Source: Actinokineospora auranticolor
GTDB lineage: Bacteria; Actinomycetota; Actinomycetes; Mycobacteriales; Pseudonocardiaceae
Length of the DNA stretch: 61,411 nucleotides
Assembly: GCF_002934265.1 (NCBI RefSeq)
Contig: NZ_PTIX01000037.1
Coordinates: 1-61,411, forward strand
Reading direction: 5' to 3'
In this document: piece by piece, positions 49,814 through 58,407 of the stretch
How the letters are laid out: each line of letters opens with the position of its first letter
Numbering within the stretch: position 1 is the first letter of the stretch
Program-made: the position numbers and the translations under genes
The notes under the pieces: model-generated
The model's database searches: none
Told to the model about the DNA's origin: nothing
The model's input: the letters and a program-made list of their open reading frames with translations, nothing else

Positions 49814-52813
49814 ATGAGTTCACCGAATCAGCGGCGATTCGGCGGCGTGGTCCTGGTCTGCGCGCTGGCCGGCTCGCCGCTGCTCACCACCTCGGCCGCG
49901 GGCGCCCCAGGGCCCGCCTCCCCGGATTCGACCATCGTCGAGGTCACGGTCACCGAGGGCACCAACCTCGCCGTGACCACCTCCCCAGCCGACGGCACCA
50001 TGGTGATGGACCTGCAGGGGCAGCTGTTCTCGCTGCCGCGCGCGGGTGGCAAGGCCACGGCGATCGGCGCCGACAACCTCGACCCGTACTGGCCCACCTT
50101 CGCCCCGGACGGCAGCCAGGTCGCGGTGCAGTCCTACGCCTACGGCAGCTTCGACATCGTCGCCATCTCCCCGGACGGCAAGACCACCCGGCAGATCACC
50201 AAGGGCGACGCCGACGACACCTACCCGACCTGGTCACCCGACAGCAAGCAGCTCGCCTTCACCTCCGACCGCGCGGGCGGCGAGGACATCTGGGTCGTCG
50301 ACGCGGCCGGTGGCGAACCGCGCCAGGTCACCAAGGGCGCGGGCTCGGAAGAGCAACCCACGTGGGCGCCCGACGGCAAGAGCATCGCGTACGTGCAGGG
50401 CGCGACCGTCGAGAGCGTCGACCTGGCCACCGGTGCCGTGCGCACGCTCGTGCCCGGCGGGCAGGGCTTCACCTCCGCGCCGTCCTGGTCCCCCGACGGG
50501 AAACGCCTGGCGTTCCTGCGATCCGGCCAGGCGGGCCGCACGCTCTCCGTGCTCGAGGACGGGATCGTGCGGCAGGTCGGCAAGTACACCGACGTCTTCC
50601 CGTTCCCGCCGCGCTGGACCTCGCCCGACGAGGTCGTCTACGGCGCCAACGGCAAGATCGCGGCTACTACGGTGTCCACCGGTGTCGACCGGGCGATCCC
50701 GTTCACCGCGACCTTCACGCTGCGACGCGACAACTACCTGCGCAAGGAGCACGACTTCGACAGCCGCCGTCCGCAGCAGGTGCGCGGCATCGTCGGCCCG
50801 GCGCTGTCGCCGGACGGGAAGTCCGTGGTCTTCAAGGCCCTCAACGACCTGTGGCTGCAACCCGTCGCGGGCGGCGCGCCGAAACGGCTGACCGACGACC
50901 AGTTCTACGAGGTCGACCCGTCGTGGTCGCGGGACGGCAAGCAGATCTCCTACACCTCCGACAAGGCGGGCAGCCCGGACGTCTACGCGCTGGACGTGGC
51001 GAGCGGGCAGTCCCGCCAGCTGACCAAGGCACCCGGCGGCGAGGTCGCCTCGGCCTGGTCCCCGGACGGCCGCACCATCGCCTACCAGGACCAGAACGCC
51101 CAGACCTTCACCCTCGACGTGGCCACCGGCGCGGCGACCCGGGTGCTGGGACCGCTGAACGTGCCGGGCAGGCCGAGCTGGTCGGCCGACGGCAAGACGC
51201 TCGCGTTCACCTCGTCGGTCGCCGAGCGCAACCAGATCCTCCTGCTCGACGTGGCCTCGGGGACGACCCGGACCGTGGAGCCCGGCCCGTTCGGGTCCGT
51301 GTCCACGCGCGGCGACGACGGTCCGGTGTGGTCGCCGGACGGGCGGTGGCTGGCGTACTCGATGAACGGCGTGCTGTGGGTGCTGCCCGTCGACGCCAAG
51401 GGCGCGCCGACCGGTCCGCCCCAGCAGCTCACCACCGAGGCGAGTGACGCGCCGAGCTGGAGCGGTGACTCGAAAACGCTGCTATACTTGAACAACGGGC
51501 GCCTGCGCACGATCACCCTGGACGGTGGCAAACCCCGCGACATCGCGGTCAGGCTGACCTATGCCCAGGACAAGCCGGAGACCAAGCTGGTCATCCACGC
51601 GGGCCGGTTGTGGGACGGCGTGCGCGAGGAGCCGTACACCAACGTCGACATCCTCGTCGTCGGGAACCGGATCCAGCGCATCGAGCCGCACAAGGACAAC
51701 CGCCCGCGTCCCGGGTGGACGTTCATCGACGCCAGCAAGCAGACGGTGACGCCCGGGCTGGTGGACATGCACAACCACCAGGAGATGAAGTCCAAGTTCA
51801 TGGGCGACCGCCAGGGGCGGCTGCTGCTCTCCTACGGCATCACCACGACCCGCTCCACCGGCGACCCGGCCTACCGGGCGCTGGAGGACAAGGAGTCGCT
51901 GAAGGCGGGCAACCGGATCGGGCCGCGGTTCTTCGCGACCGGCGAGATGCTGGAGGGTTCGCGCGTCGGGTGGGAGTTCGCCCGGCCGGTGCGCGACGAG
52001 CAGCAGCTCGCCGTCGAGCAGACGCGCATCCGCGAGCTGGACTACGACCTGATCAAGACGTACCAGCGGTTCCGCGTCGACTGGCAGGCGAAGGCGGCCG
52101 CGTACGGCCACAAGCTGGGTATCCCGACCACCTCGCACTACCTGTACCCGGCGATCGGCCACGCGGTCGACATGAAGGAGCACCTGGCCGGTCCGACGAA
52201 GTGGGGCTTCGGGTTCGCCCGCGAGTCGTCCTTCGGCGGGACCTACGACGACGTCGTCCAGCTCGCCGCGCGCGGCCGGATGCCGTTCAGCAGCACGCTG
52301 TTCAGCGCGGGCTCGACGCTGGTCGACGACCAGCAGATCATGTCCGACCCGCGGGTCAGGGCGTTGATGACGCCGCAGGACCAGGCGTTCCTCAACCAGA
52401 AGCTGAAGTGCGCGCTCGGTCAGGGCCCGTGCGGGTTCCTGGACGGCAACGCGGCGCAGGCGCGCCGGGACGTCGGCCTGATCCGCAGGCTGATCGATGC
52501 GGGCGGCACGGTGCTGGCCGGGACGGACGCGCCGCTGGACATCATCGCGGTGAGCCTGCATCTGAACCTGCGGGCCATGGCCAAGTACGGCCTGACCCCG
52601 TACGAGGCGCTGCGCTCGGCGACGATCCTGCCCGCCCAGCAGTTGGGCGTGGAGGACGACCTGGGCAGCGTCACGCCGGGCAAGCTGGCCGACCTGGTGA
52701 TCACCGGCGGTGACCCGACGAAGGACATCGCGGCACTGGCGGACGTCCGGTCCGTGATCAAGAACGGCCGCCCGTACACGGTGGCCGAGCTGGCCAAGCC
52801 CTTCGCGGGCTGA
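49814..52813 (+). CDS. Secreted amidohydrolase with TolB-like beta-propeller
   Basis: A 999-residue exported protein. The signal peptide (about 1-31) is followed by an N-terminal WD40-like/TolB propeller (about 40-590) with many PD40 repeats of the type YPTWSPDSKQLAFTSDR and APSWSPDGKRLAF. A metal-dependent amidohydrolase domain follows (about 595-999): His653 and His655 in VDMHNHQE, a later histidine in TTSHYLYPAIGH, and the catalytic Asp905 in AGTDAPLD. Such fusions are usually annotated as imidazolonepropionase-like or prolidase-like hydrolases; the substrate is unknown. ATG 49814 lies ten bases after AAGGAG. It follows the quinoprotein-like gene on the same strand but behind a terminator. 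Confidence 0.92.
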   Translation: MSSPNQRRFGGVVLVCALAGSPLLTTSAAGAPGPASPDSTIVEVTVTEGTNLAVTTSPADGTMVMDLQGQLFSLPRAGGKATAIGADNLDPYWPTFAPDGSQVAVQSYAYGSFDIVAISPDGKTTRQITKGDADDTYPTWSPDSKQLAFTSDRAGGEDIWVVDAAGGEPRQVTKGAGSEEQPTWAPDGKSIAYVQGATVESVDLATGAVRTLVPGGQGFTSAPSWSPDGKRLAFLRSGQAGRTLSVLEDGIVRQVGKYTDVFPFPPRWTSPDEVVYGANGKIAATTVSTGVDRAIPFTATFTLRRDNYLRKEHDFDSRRPQQVRGIVGPALSPDGKSVVFKALNDLWLQPVAGGAPKRLTDDQFYEVDPSWSRDGKQISYTSDKAGSPDVYALDVASGQSRQLTKAPGGEVASAWSPDGRTIAYQDQNAQTFTLDVATGAATRVLGPLNVPGRPSWSADGKTLAFTSSVAERNQILLLDVASGTTRTVEPGPFGSVSTRGDDGPVWSPDGRWLAYSMNGVLWVLPVDAKGAPTGPPQQLTTEASDAPSWSGDSKTLLYLNNGRLRTITLDGGKPRDIAVRLTYAQDKPETKLVIHAGRLWDGVREEPYTNVDILVVGNRIQRIEPHKDNRPRPGWTFIDASKQTVTPGLVDMHNHQEMKSKFMGDRQGRLLLSYGITTTRSTGDPAYRALEDKESLKAGNRIGPRFFATGEMLEGSRVGWEFARPVRDEQQLAVEQTRIRELDYDLIKTYQRFRVDWQAKAAAYGHKLGIPTTSHYLYPAIGHAVDMKEHLAGPTKWGFGFARESSFGGTYDDVVQLAARGRMPFSSTLFSAGSTLVDDQQIMSDPRVRALMTPQDQAFLNQKLKCALGQGPCGFLDGNAAQARRDVGLIRRLIDAGGTVLAGTDAPLDIIAVSLHLNLRAMAKYGLTPYEALRSATILPAQQLGVEDDLGSVTPGKLADLVITGGDPTKDIAALADVRSVIKNGRPYTVAELAKPFAG

Positions 52814-52824
52814 GCCCCACCGGC

Positions 52825-52855
52825 GGTGCCCGGCCCGGTCCCGGGGCCGGGCACC
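52825..52855. terminator. Hairpin terminator after the amidohydrolase
   Basis: GGTGCCCGGCCC (52825-52836) and GGGCCGGGCACC (52844-52855) form a perfect 12-bp stem. Confidence 0.9.
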
Positions 52856-52875
52856 TCGCCGTGCGACGAGCGAGA

Positions 52876-52902
52876 GCCGGGAACGCCCCGCGCGTTCCCG
52901 GC
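52876..52902. terminator. Second hairpin in the convergent gap
   Basis: GCCGGGAACGC (52876-52886) and GCGTTCCCGGC (52892-52902) form a perfect 11-bp stem with a 5-base loop. With the previous hairpin it insulates the convergent amidohydrolase and small secreted-protein genes. Confidence 0.85.
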
Positions 52903-52972
52903 CTCGCCCATCCGGCCCACGAGCCCCGAGTCCACTGCGGACCGGAAGTGGGGTGGTCTGGTCGCCCCGTCG

Positions 52973-53305
52973 TCAGGGGTTCTCGTAGTCGGTGGTCGCG
53001 TCGGCCGCCATCTGGGCGTCGCCCGCGCCGACCTGCACGTCGTCGTCCGGGTTGGCCTTGGGGCGGACGGGCACGAAGCGGACCTGGACCCGGATGACCC
53101 CGCCGCGGCCGCGGGTCACGACCAGGACCGGGCGCAGGGTCACCAGTCGCGAGTTACCCGCCGCTGCGCCGGAACCCACACCGGCCGAGCTTGCCGAGGC
53201 AGCCTGGGGAGCGGCTGCCGCGACGCCGGGAACGGCGAGGACGGCGAGTACTGAGAGGGCAGTCGCGGTGACAGTGGAGACGATGGTGGCCAGAACACGT
53301 GACAT
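52973..53305 (-). CDS. Small secreted protein of unknown function
   Basis: A 110-residue protein with a clear signal peptide (about 1-32: Arg3, hydrophobic stretch, then VAAAAPQA). The mature part is about 75 residues: an Ala/Ser/Gly linker, a beta-type segment SRLVTLRPVLVVTRGRGGVIRVQVRFVPV, and an acidic tail with NPDDDV and DYENP. It has no cysteines. Strand text and charge split are reminiscent of small surface-associated proteins, but I do not recognise a family. AAGGGACGG lies ahead of ATG 53305. Confidence 0.75.
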   Translation of the reverse strand: MSRVLATIVSTVTATALSVLAVLAVPGVAAAAPQAASASSAGVGSGAAAGNSRLVTLRPVLVVTRGRGGVIRVQVRFVPVRPKANPDDDVQVGAGDAQMAADATTDYENP

Positions 53306-53748
53306 GACCGTCCCTTCGCATTGCTGCTGTGGAAGCTCTCGGGTGCTTCGCGGTTGCAGATAGGGGATGTTCCGGGTGCGACTTGGTGACGCGGCTCAGG
53401 CCCCGACCACCCGAACGAGAAGCCGCCCGCGCCGTGGGGCCGGGGATTACACCGTTCGTGCTCGAAGACGGGGATTGGTTCACTCACCCTTGCCGCGCGG
53501 GTCGGGGTGGGCTGGGACGCTACACAGGCAGTAACCACAGGTGGTGCCCATTTCGTGAATCTGATTCGCGTTAGCCGGGTGTTGGGCCCTGCGCGGCGGG
53601 CGAACGCAGTCGGGGCGGCCTGTGTGGGCGGTGAGGTGTGGTGGTCGACTCAGCCTGTGGGACGGGTGGTGTTGGTCGGACGAGGAGGAGGTCGACCTGT
53701 CTACAGTGGAGCCGCGTAGTGGATTCGGAACGCGGAGGTGTGGTGGGC
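53306..53748. other. Divergent intergenic region
   Basis: About 440 bases between the small secreted-protein gene and the NmrA-like gene. No gene, strong hairpin or repeat seen. Both promoters must lie here, probably in the less GC-rich part around 53520-53580. Confidence 0.45.
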
Positions 53749-54624
53749 ATGGCTGAGGCGGTTATCGCGGTCACCGGGGCGGGCGGCGGGATCGGCGGGC
53801 GCGTGGCCCGTCGGCTGGCGGACGCGGGGGCGACCACGCGGCTGGTCTCGCGTCGGCCGGAGGCGCTGCCCGACCTGGCGGGTGCCACCGCCGTGCGCGG
53901 TACCGACTACACCGACGCCGCCGGGGTGGGCGCGGCCGTCGCGGGGGCCGGAGTGCTGTTCCTGGTGTCGGCGCGCGAGTCGGCGAACCGGGTGCGGGAG
54001 CACGCCACGGCCATCGACGCCGCCATCGAGGCGGGCGTCGGCCGGATCGTCTACCTGTCGTTCCTCGGCGCGGCCGCGGACTGCACCTTCACCTTCGGCC
54101 GCGACCACTGGCACACCGAGCAGTACCTGCGCGCCACGGGCGTCCCCTTCGTGGCGCTGCGCGACAGCACCTACGCCTCCGGCCTCCCCGCCATGACCGG
54201 CACCGACGGCGTCCTGCGCGGCCCGGCGGGCGACGGGCGCGTCAGCGCCGTGACCCCCGACGACATCGCCGCCGTCGCCACCGCCGTCCTCCTCGACCCG
54301 TCCCACGACGGCCAGGTCCTCGACGTCACCGGCCCCGAGGCCATCACCCTCGCCGAGGCGGCCGCCACCCTGACCGAGTTCACCGGCCGACCCGTCACCT
54401 ACCACGCCGAGACCGAGACCGAGGCGTACGAGTCCCGCTCGGTCTACGGCGCCCCGGACCACGAGGTGGCCGGCTGGGTGACCTCCTACCTGGCGATCGC
54501 TACCGGCGAGCTGAGCGTCGTCGCCGACACCGTCCCCCGGTTGACCGGCCACCCGGCCCAGTCCTTCCCGGACTTCCTCCGCGCCAACCCGGACAGCTAC
54601 GCCCACCTCCTCCCCGGCGCCTGA
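53749..54624 (+). CDS. NmrA/SDR-type NAD(P)-binding protein
   Basis: A 291-residue Rossmann protein of the atypical short-chain dehydrogenase group. The dinucleotide motif GAGGGIGGRVARRL (about 9-22) and an arginine cluster for the NADP phosphate (LVSRRPEAL) are clear. VYLSFLGAAAD, HWHTEQYLRATGVPFVALRDSTY and VSAVTPDDIAAV match the NmrA/QOR2 family of NADP-sensing proteins and quinone reductases. The usual catalytic YxxxK is absent, so it may be a sensor rather than an enzyme. ATG 53749 is ten bases after GGAGG; in-frame GTGs at 53740 and 53743 are closer to it. Confidence 0.88.
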   Translation: MAEAVIAVTGAGGGIGGRVARRLADAGATTRLVSRRPEALPDLAGATAVRGTDYTDAAGVGAAVAGAGVLFLVSARESANRVREHATAIDAAIEAGVGRIVYLSFLGAAADCTFTFGRDHWHTEQYLRATGVPFVALRDSTYASGLPAMTGTDGVLRGPAGDGRVSAVTPDDIAAVATAVLLDPSHDGQVLDVTGPEAITLAEAAATLTEFTGRPVTYHAETETEAYESRSVYGAPDHEVAGWVTSYLAIATGELSVVADTVPRLTGHPAQSFPDFLRANPDSYAHLLPGA

Positions 54625-54680
54625 CCCCGGCTTGTCGGGCTCGACCGGGCTTCCGGGCGATCTCGCCGCAGACGTTCGCG

Positions 54681-54727
54681 CACCCCAACGACCAGGTCGG
54701 AGCCGATCCGACCTGGTCGTTGGGGTG
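54681..54727 (+). terminator. 21-bp perfect hairpin terminator
   Basis: Arms 54681-54701 and 54707-54727 are perfectly complementary over 21 bp with a 5-base loop, 57 bases after the NmrA-like gene. It is the longest perfect stem found in the window. Confidence 0.9.
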
Positions 54728-54770
54728 CCTTTACCGCTGACCGGGGTGCTCCTCGCCGGGTTGCGCGCTG

Positions 54771-54825
54771 TTTCGTGAAACTTTGCGGGATGTGACAACA
54801 CCCCCCGCCGGATGTGAAGCGCTTT
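54771..54825. promoter_or_regulatory. Dyads upstream of the DUF4394 gene
   Basis: GTTTC-GT-GAAAC (54771-54782) and an AAGCGCTT core (54818-54825) inside TGAAGCGCTTTCGTCA. The latter resembles LacI-family operators, which centre on a GCGC with flanking A/T. They lie 100-150 bases before the DUF4394 start. Confidence 0.4.
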
Positions 54826-54923
54826 CGTCATCCGTCACGAGGACCTGCCGGCCCGCGGGCCGGCAGGGTTTCCCACGCCAGGGCACCGAGGGGCGGACCT
54901 GGCGGCAGAGAGGGGAACCGTTC

Positions 54924-55780
54924 ATGAGATCAGCCTCAACGCGCGCTGTCGCGGCCATCGCGGTCGTGTCGGCGTCGGCGGTCGCCGCGGTGGCACTCGC
55001 GGGGGCCGGACAGGCGCAGGTCAACCCGCCGCAGGCGTACGGGATCACCGCCAACGGCAAGCAACTGCTCACCTTCCGGGTCGACCGGCCGCAGGTCGTG
55101 GACTGGTTCCGCAACGTCACCGGCCTGGTCGGCAACGACAAGTCCCTGATCGGCCTGGACTTCCGGGTGCAGGACGGCAAGCTCTACGGCGTCGGCAACG
55201 CGGGTGGGATCTACACCATCTCCATCCCGGGCGCGGTGCTCACCAAGGTGTCGCAGCTGACCGTCGCTTGCAGGGCAACGCTTTCGGCGTCGACTTCAAC
55301 CCCGCCGCCAACCGGCTGCGGATCGTCGGCGACACCGGCCAGAACCTCCGGCACAACATCGACGACGGCACCACGGTCGCCGATCCCGCGCTCAACACAC
55401 CGCCCGCGACCGACGCCACCGCGGGCGTGACGGCGGCCGCGTACACCAACAACGACCTCGACCCCGACACCGCGACCACGCTGTTCGACCTCAACACCGC
55501 CACCGACCAGGTCGTCGTCCAGTCGCCCGCCAACAGCGGGCAGCTCGCGCCTACCGGCGGCCTCGGCGTGGACGCGGGCAACGCGGGGCTCGACATCTAC
55601 AGCGACCTCGTGGACGGCAAGCCGCGCAAGCAAACCGCCTACGCGGTGTTCACGCCGTCCGGGGGGATCAGCGCCTTCTACACCATCAACTTGCTCACCG
55701 GTGCGGCGAGCAAGGTCGGCAAGTTCCCGGACCCGCTGGTCGTCGGGGATGTGAGCGTCGCGCTCGACACCGCGGGCTGA
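54924..55780 (+). pseudogene. Frameshifted DUF4394 secreted beta-propeller gene
   Basis: Two overlapping frames together encode one DUF4394 protein of about 285 residues. The first (54924 to about 55267) gives the signal peptide (ending GAGQAQ) and AYGITANGKQLLTFRVDRP, VTGLVGNDKSLIGLDFRV and LYGVGNAGGIYTI. The second (about 55268-55780, shifted) gives NAFGVDFNPAANRLRIVGDT, NNDLDPDTATTLFDLNTAT, GLGVDAGNAGLDIYS and FYTINLLTGAASKVG. The family reads LTVALQG-AFGVDFNP across the break, so one base is missing near 55267. The first frame otherwise runs on in nonsense to 55430. Either a recent inactivating mutation or a sequencing error; coding quality on both sides is intact. ATG 54924 follows GAGAGGGG. 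Confidence 0.85.
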
Positions 55781-55854
55781 GCCCACGCGGCGGCCGACCC
55801 CCGAAGCGCCGCCGTCCCGCGAACCGGCGTCCGCGGTCGTCCGACCGCCGACGA

Positions 55855-55898
55855 GGGTGGGCCCGCCCCGTGGTGGGGACCCCCGGGCGGGCCCACCC
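55855..55898 (+). terminator. Hairpin terminator after DUF4394
   Basis: GGGTGGGCCCGCCC (55855-55868) and GGGCGGGCCCACCC (55885-55898) form a perfect 14-bp stem with a 16-base loop. Confidence 0.85.
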
Positions 55899-56051
55899 GG
55901 AACCGTTGGAGCAAGGGGGAATGGCAGCGATGGGGCCGAACGTCCCGGATCGGGGGGAAACGGTTCACCGCGGGCGTGATCGCCCCTACGCTGCCCCGTG
56001 GTACCGCGCGGGCGCGTCCCGCGCGGGCGACAACCGCATACGGGGGATGGC

Positions 56052-57209
56052 ATGGCCGACCTTTTCGCCCTGTGGCGAAAGAAGATCGATGTCAACAGCA
56101 AGCTGGCGGTCGAGGCGTACCAGCGCGAGATCCCGGACTTCCGCAGGTTGGCGAACAACCCGAGCGCGCACGCGGGCATGGTGGACTTCGCCGCCTTCCT
56201 GCGCCGCCGCTCGATCGGGCTGATCGCCGAGAGCAGCCCGTTCACCTCGGCGGACCTGGGCATGCTCACCGCGGTGGGCCACGAGCGCGGCGCCAAGGGG
56301 GTTTCCCTGGCCTCGCAGCGGCAGGTCCTGTTGCTGCACACCTCGCTGATGATGCGCGAGGTGCACGAACTGGCGCGGCCGCAGGACGGGGACGCCGTCA
56401 TGCGCGCGCTGCGCTGGCTGCCGGAGCTCGCCGCGACGTCCCATGTGGCGTACACTTCGGGATATCTGGGCGGTTTGGCGAACGCGCTCCCGGTCATCGA
56501 CCGAGTACGGCTGTTGGTGGACGCCTTGCTCGTGGACGATCCGCTGGCCGTGGACATGGGCAGGCAACTGCAGCTGGCGGTGCCGCGCGACGGCGTGGTG
56601 ATCGTGGCGCGGGTGCGGGGCGACATCGACCCGCCGCGGGCGACGCTGACCAAGGACCTGCTCGCCCAGCACTGGATCCCGTGTTCCTGGACGGCACCGG
56701 ACGAGTTCGTCGCCCTCGTGGGCGCGACCGCCCGGGACACCGCCGAGGAACGCGCGGCCCAGGTCGCGTCGGACTTCCGCACGGCCGTCGGGTTGCCGTG
56801 CGGGGTGGGCGCGGCTCCAGGACGTATCGGTGACCTGGCCTCGGCCGTCGCGCAAGCGCGGCAGGTGAGCCGGGTGGCTCCCGTGCGCCCGAACGGCGCC
56901 ACCGCCTTCTACCGCGCGGACCTGTTCGCCGAGCTCGGCGCGGTGCGGGTCCCGGCGGTCGACCGGTGGCTGCGCGACCTCGTCGCGCAGCTGGCCAAGG
57001 GGCCGGAGCTGGTGACCACACTGGACGCCTTCTACCGCAACGACCTGTCCCGCCTACGCACGGCGGCGGCGCTGCACGTGCACCCGAGGACCCTCGACTA
57101 CCGCCTGCAACGCGCCCGCGAGCTGACCGGGCTGGACCCGGTGTCGGTGCGGGGCGTGCGGGTGCTGAGCACCGCGGTGGCCCGCGCGCTGGCCGCGCCC
57201 CCGGAGTAG
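56052..57209 (+). CDS. PucR-type helix-turn-helix regulator, copy A
   Basis: A 385-residue regulator. The N-terminal all-helical domain (about 1-150, with FRRLANNPSAHAGMVDFAAFLRRR) resembles the RsbRD/globin-like sensor of actinobacterial PucR proteins. A GGDEF-like CdaR middle domain follows (about 165-300, PRDGVVIVARVRG). The C-terminal PucR HTH is at about 325-380, with LDAFYRNDLSRLRTAAALHVHPRTLDYRLQRAREL. ATG 56052 lies behind GGGGGATGG. It is followed after three bases by a paralog, so the two arose by tandem duplication and are co-transcribed. Ligand and targets are unknown. Confidence 0.87.
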   Translation: MADLFALWRKKIDVNSKLAVEAYQREIPDFRRLANNPSAHAGMVDFAAFLRRRSIGLIAESSPFTSADLGMLTAVGHERGAKGVSLASQRQVLLLHTSLMMREVHELARPQDGDAVMRALRWLPELAATSHVAYTSGYLGGLANALPVIDRVRLLVDALLVDDPLAVDMGRQLQLAVPRDGVVIVARVRGDIDPPRATLTKDLLAQHWIPCSWTAPDEFVALVGATARDTAEERAAQVASDFRTAVGLPCGVGAAPGRIGDLASAVAQARQVSRVAPVRPNGATAFYRADLFAELGAVRVPAVDRWLRDLVAQLAKGPELVTTLDAFYRNDLSRLRTAAALHVHPRTLDYRLQRARELTGLDPVSVRGVRVLSTAVARALAAPPE

Positions 57210-57212
57210 CGG

Positions 57213-58334
57213 ATGGACGACCTGTACACGCGGCTGGGCAACCGGGTCCCGGTCAACGCGCGGTTGGTGGTGGACATCTGCGTCGGCGAGCTGCCGGAGT
57301 ACGCCGCCACCGTCACGGGCGACCGCGACCGGGCGGCGATGCTGGACTTCGCCGTGTTCATCCGCCGCCGGACCATCGAGTTGGCCACCGCCGACGAGCG
57401 ACTGGGTCCGGACGACCTGGCCGTGGTCGGCGAGATCGGGCGGGAGCGCGGCGAGAAGGGCATGCCCAACGCGATCCTGCCCCGGGTGCTCGCGCTGCAC
57501 GCCGCCGCCACCTTCCGCGAGATCCAGGAGGCGTCGGGTCCGCGCGACCTCACCGACACGCTGCACCTGCTGTCGTGGCTGGGCGAACAGGCCACCGCGG
57601 CGCAGAACGCGTACTCGCTGGGGTTCCTCAACGGGCAGCAGCGGCACCTGCCGGTCGGCGGGCGCGTGCGGCGGTACGTGGAGATGGCGGTGGCGGGCGA
57701 CCCGGCCGCGCCGGGCTACGGCGAGCAGATCGGCGTGCCCGCCACGGTCCGCGCCCGCGTCGTGGTCGCCCGGCCGACCGGTGCCGGGCCGCGGGCCGAC
57801 GAGGTCCTCGACGGCGCCTGGCGCAGGCACCGGGTCCCCGCGACCTGGCTGCCGCAGGGCGAACTCGTCGCGCTGCTGCCGGAGGAGCAGGACGCGGAGC
57901 CGCTCGTCGACGACCTGACCGCCGCGCTGGGTCCGGTGGCGCTGGGCACCGCCACCGGACCGGCGGGCGCGCTGCCGGAGACGTTCGCCCTGGCGCGGCG
58001 GATCAGCCGGGTCGCGCGCGCCGACCTGGCGCCCGGGCACCTGCACACGCTCGCGGACCTGCTGCTGGAGGTGGCCGCCGCCGAACTGCCCGAGCTGGAC
58101 CGGTGGCTGGCCCTGATCGCGGGGAAGCTGGGCACCGGGCCCGACCTGCTCGACACCCTCGACGTCTACTACCAGGCCGACCTCAACCGCGCCGAGGCCG
58201 CCAAGGCGCTGCACATCCACCCCCGCACCCTCGACTACCGGCTGCGCCGCATCCGCGACCTGACCGGCCTGGACCCGCAGTCCACGCACGGCATCCGGGT
58301 GCTCAGCACGGTCATCACCCGGGCCCGCCGGTAG
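57213..58334 (+). CDS. PucR-type helix-turn-helix regulator, copy B
   Basis: A 373-residue paralog of the preceding gene with the same order: helical sensor (AAMLDFAVFIRRRTIEL at about 45-61), a degenerate CdaR-type middle, and the PucR HTH (LDVYYQADLNRAEAAKALHIHPRTLDYRLRRIRDL at about 312-346). The best-conserved part between the copies is the HTH (HPRTLDYRL in both, with the same end GVRVLST/GIRVLST). The sensors have diverged, suggesting different signals and the same or overlapping DNA sites, perhaps as heterodimers. It lacks a strong Shine-Dalgarno, so translation may depend on coupling to copy A. Confidence 0.87.
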   Translation: MDDLYTRLGNRVPVNARLVVDICVGELPEYAATVTGDRDRAAMLDFAVFIRRRTIELATADERLGPDDLAVVGEIGRERGEKGMPNAILPRVLALHAAATFREIQEASGPRDLTDTLHLLSWLGEQATAAQNAYSLGFLNGQQRHLPVGGRVRRYVEMAVAGDPAAPGYGEQIGVPATVRARVVVARPTGAGPRADEVLDGAWRRHRVPATWLPQGELVALLPEEQDAEPLVDDLTAALGPVALGTATGPAGALPETFALARRISRVARADLAPGHLHTLADLLLEVAAAELPELDRWLALIAGKLGTGPDLLDTLDVYYQADLNRAEAAKALHIHPRTLDYRLRRIRDLTGLDPQSTHGIRVLSTVITRARR

Positions 58335-58407
58335 CACGATCGGGTGGACTCGGGTGGAGTTCGGGTGTTTGGCTCCACCACCGGCCGCCCCGGTCGAAGG
58401 GGGCCAC

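Noticed and set aside
27634..58352. Recurrent GAGTCCAC / GTGGACTC words (27634, 31592, 42554, 47766, 52930, 58345)
   Set aside because: Short, in mixed contexts (one is a terminator arm) and without constant flanks or spacing; likely compositional.
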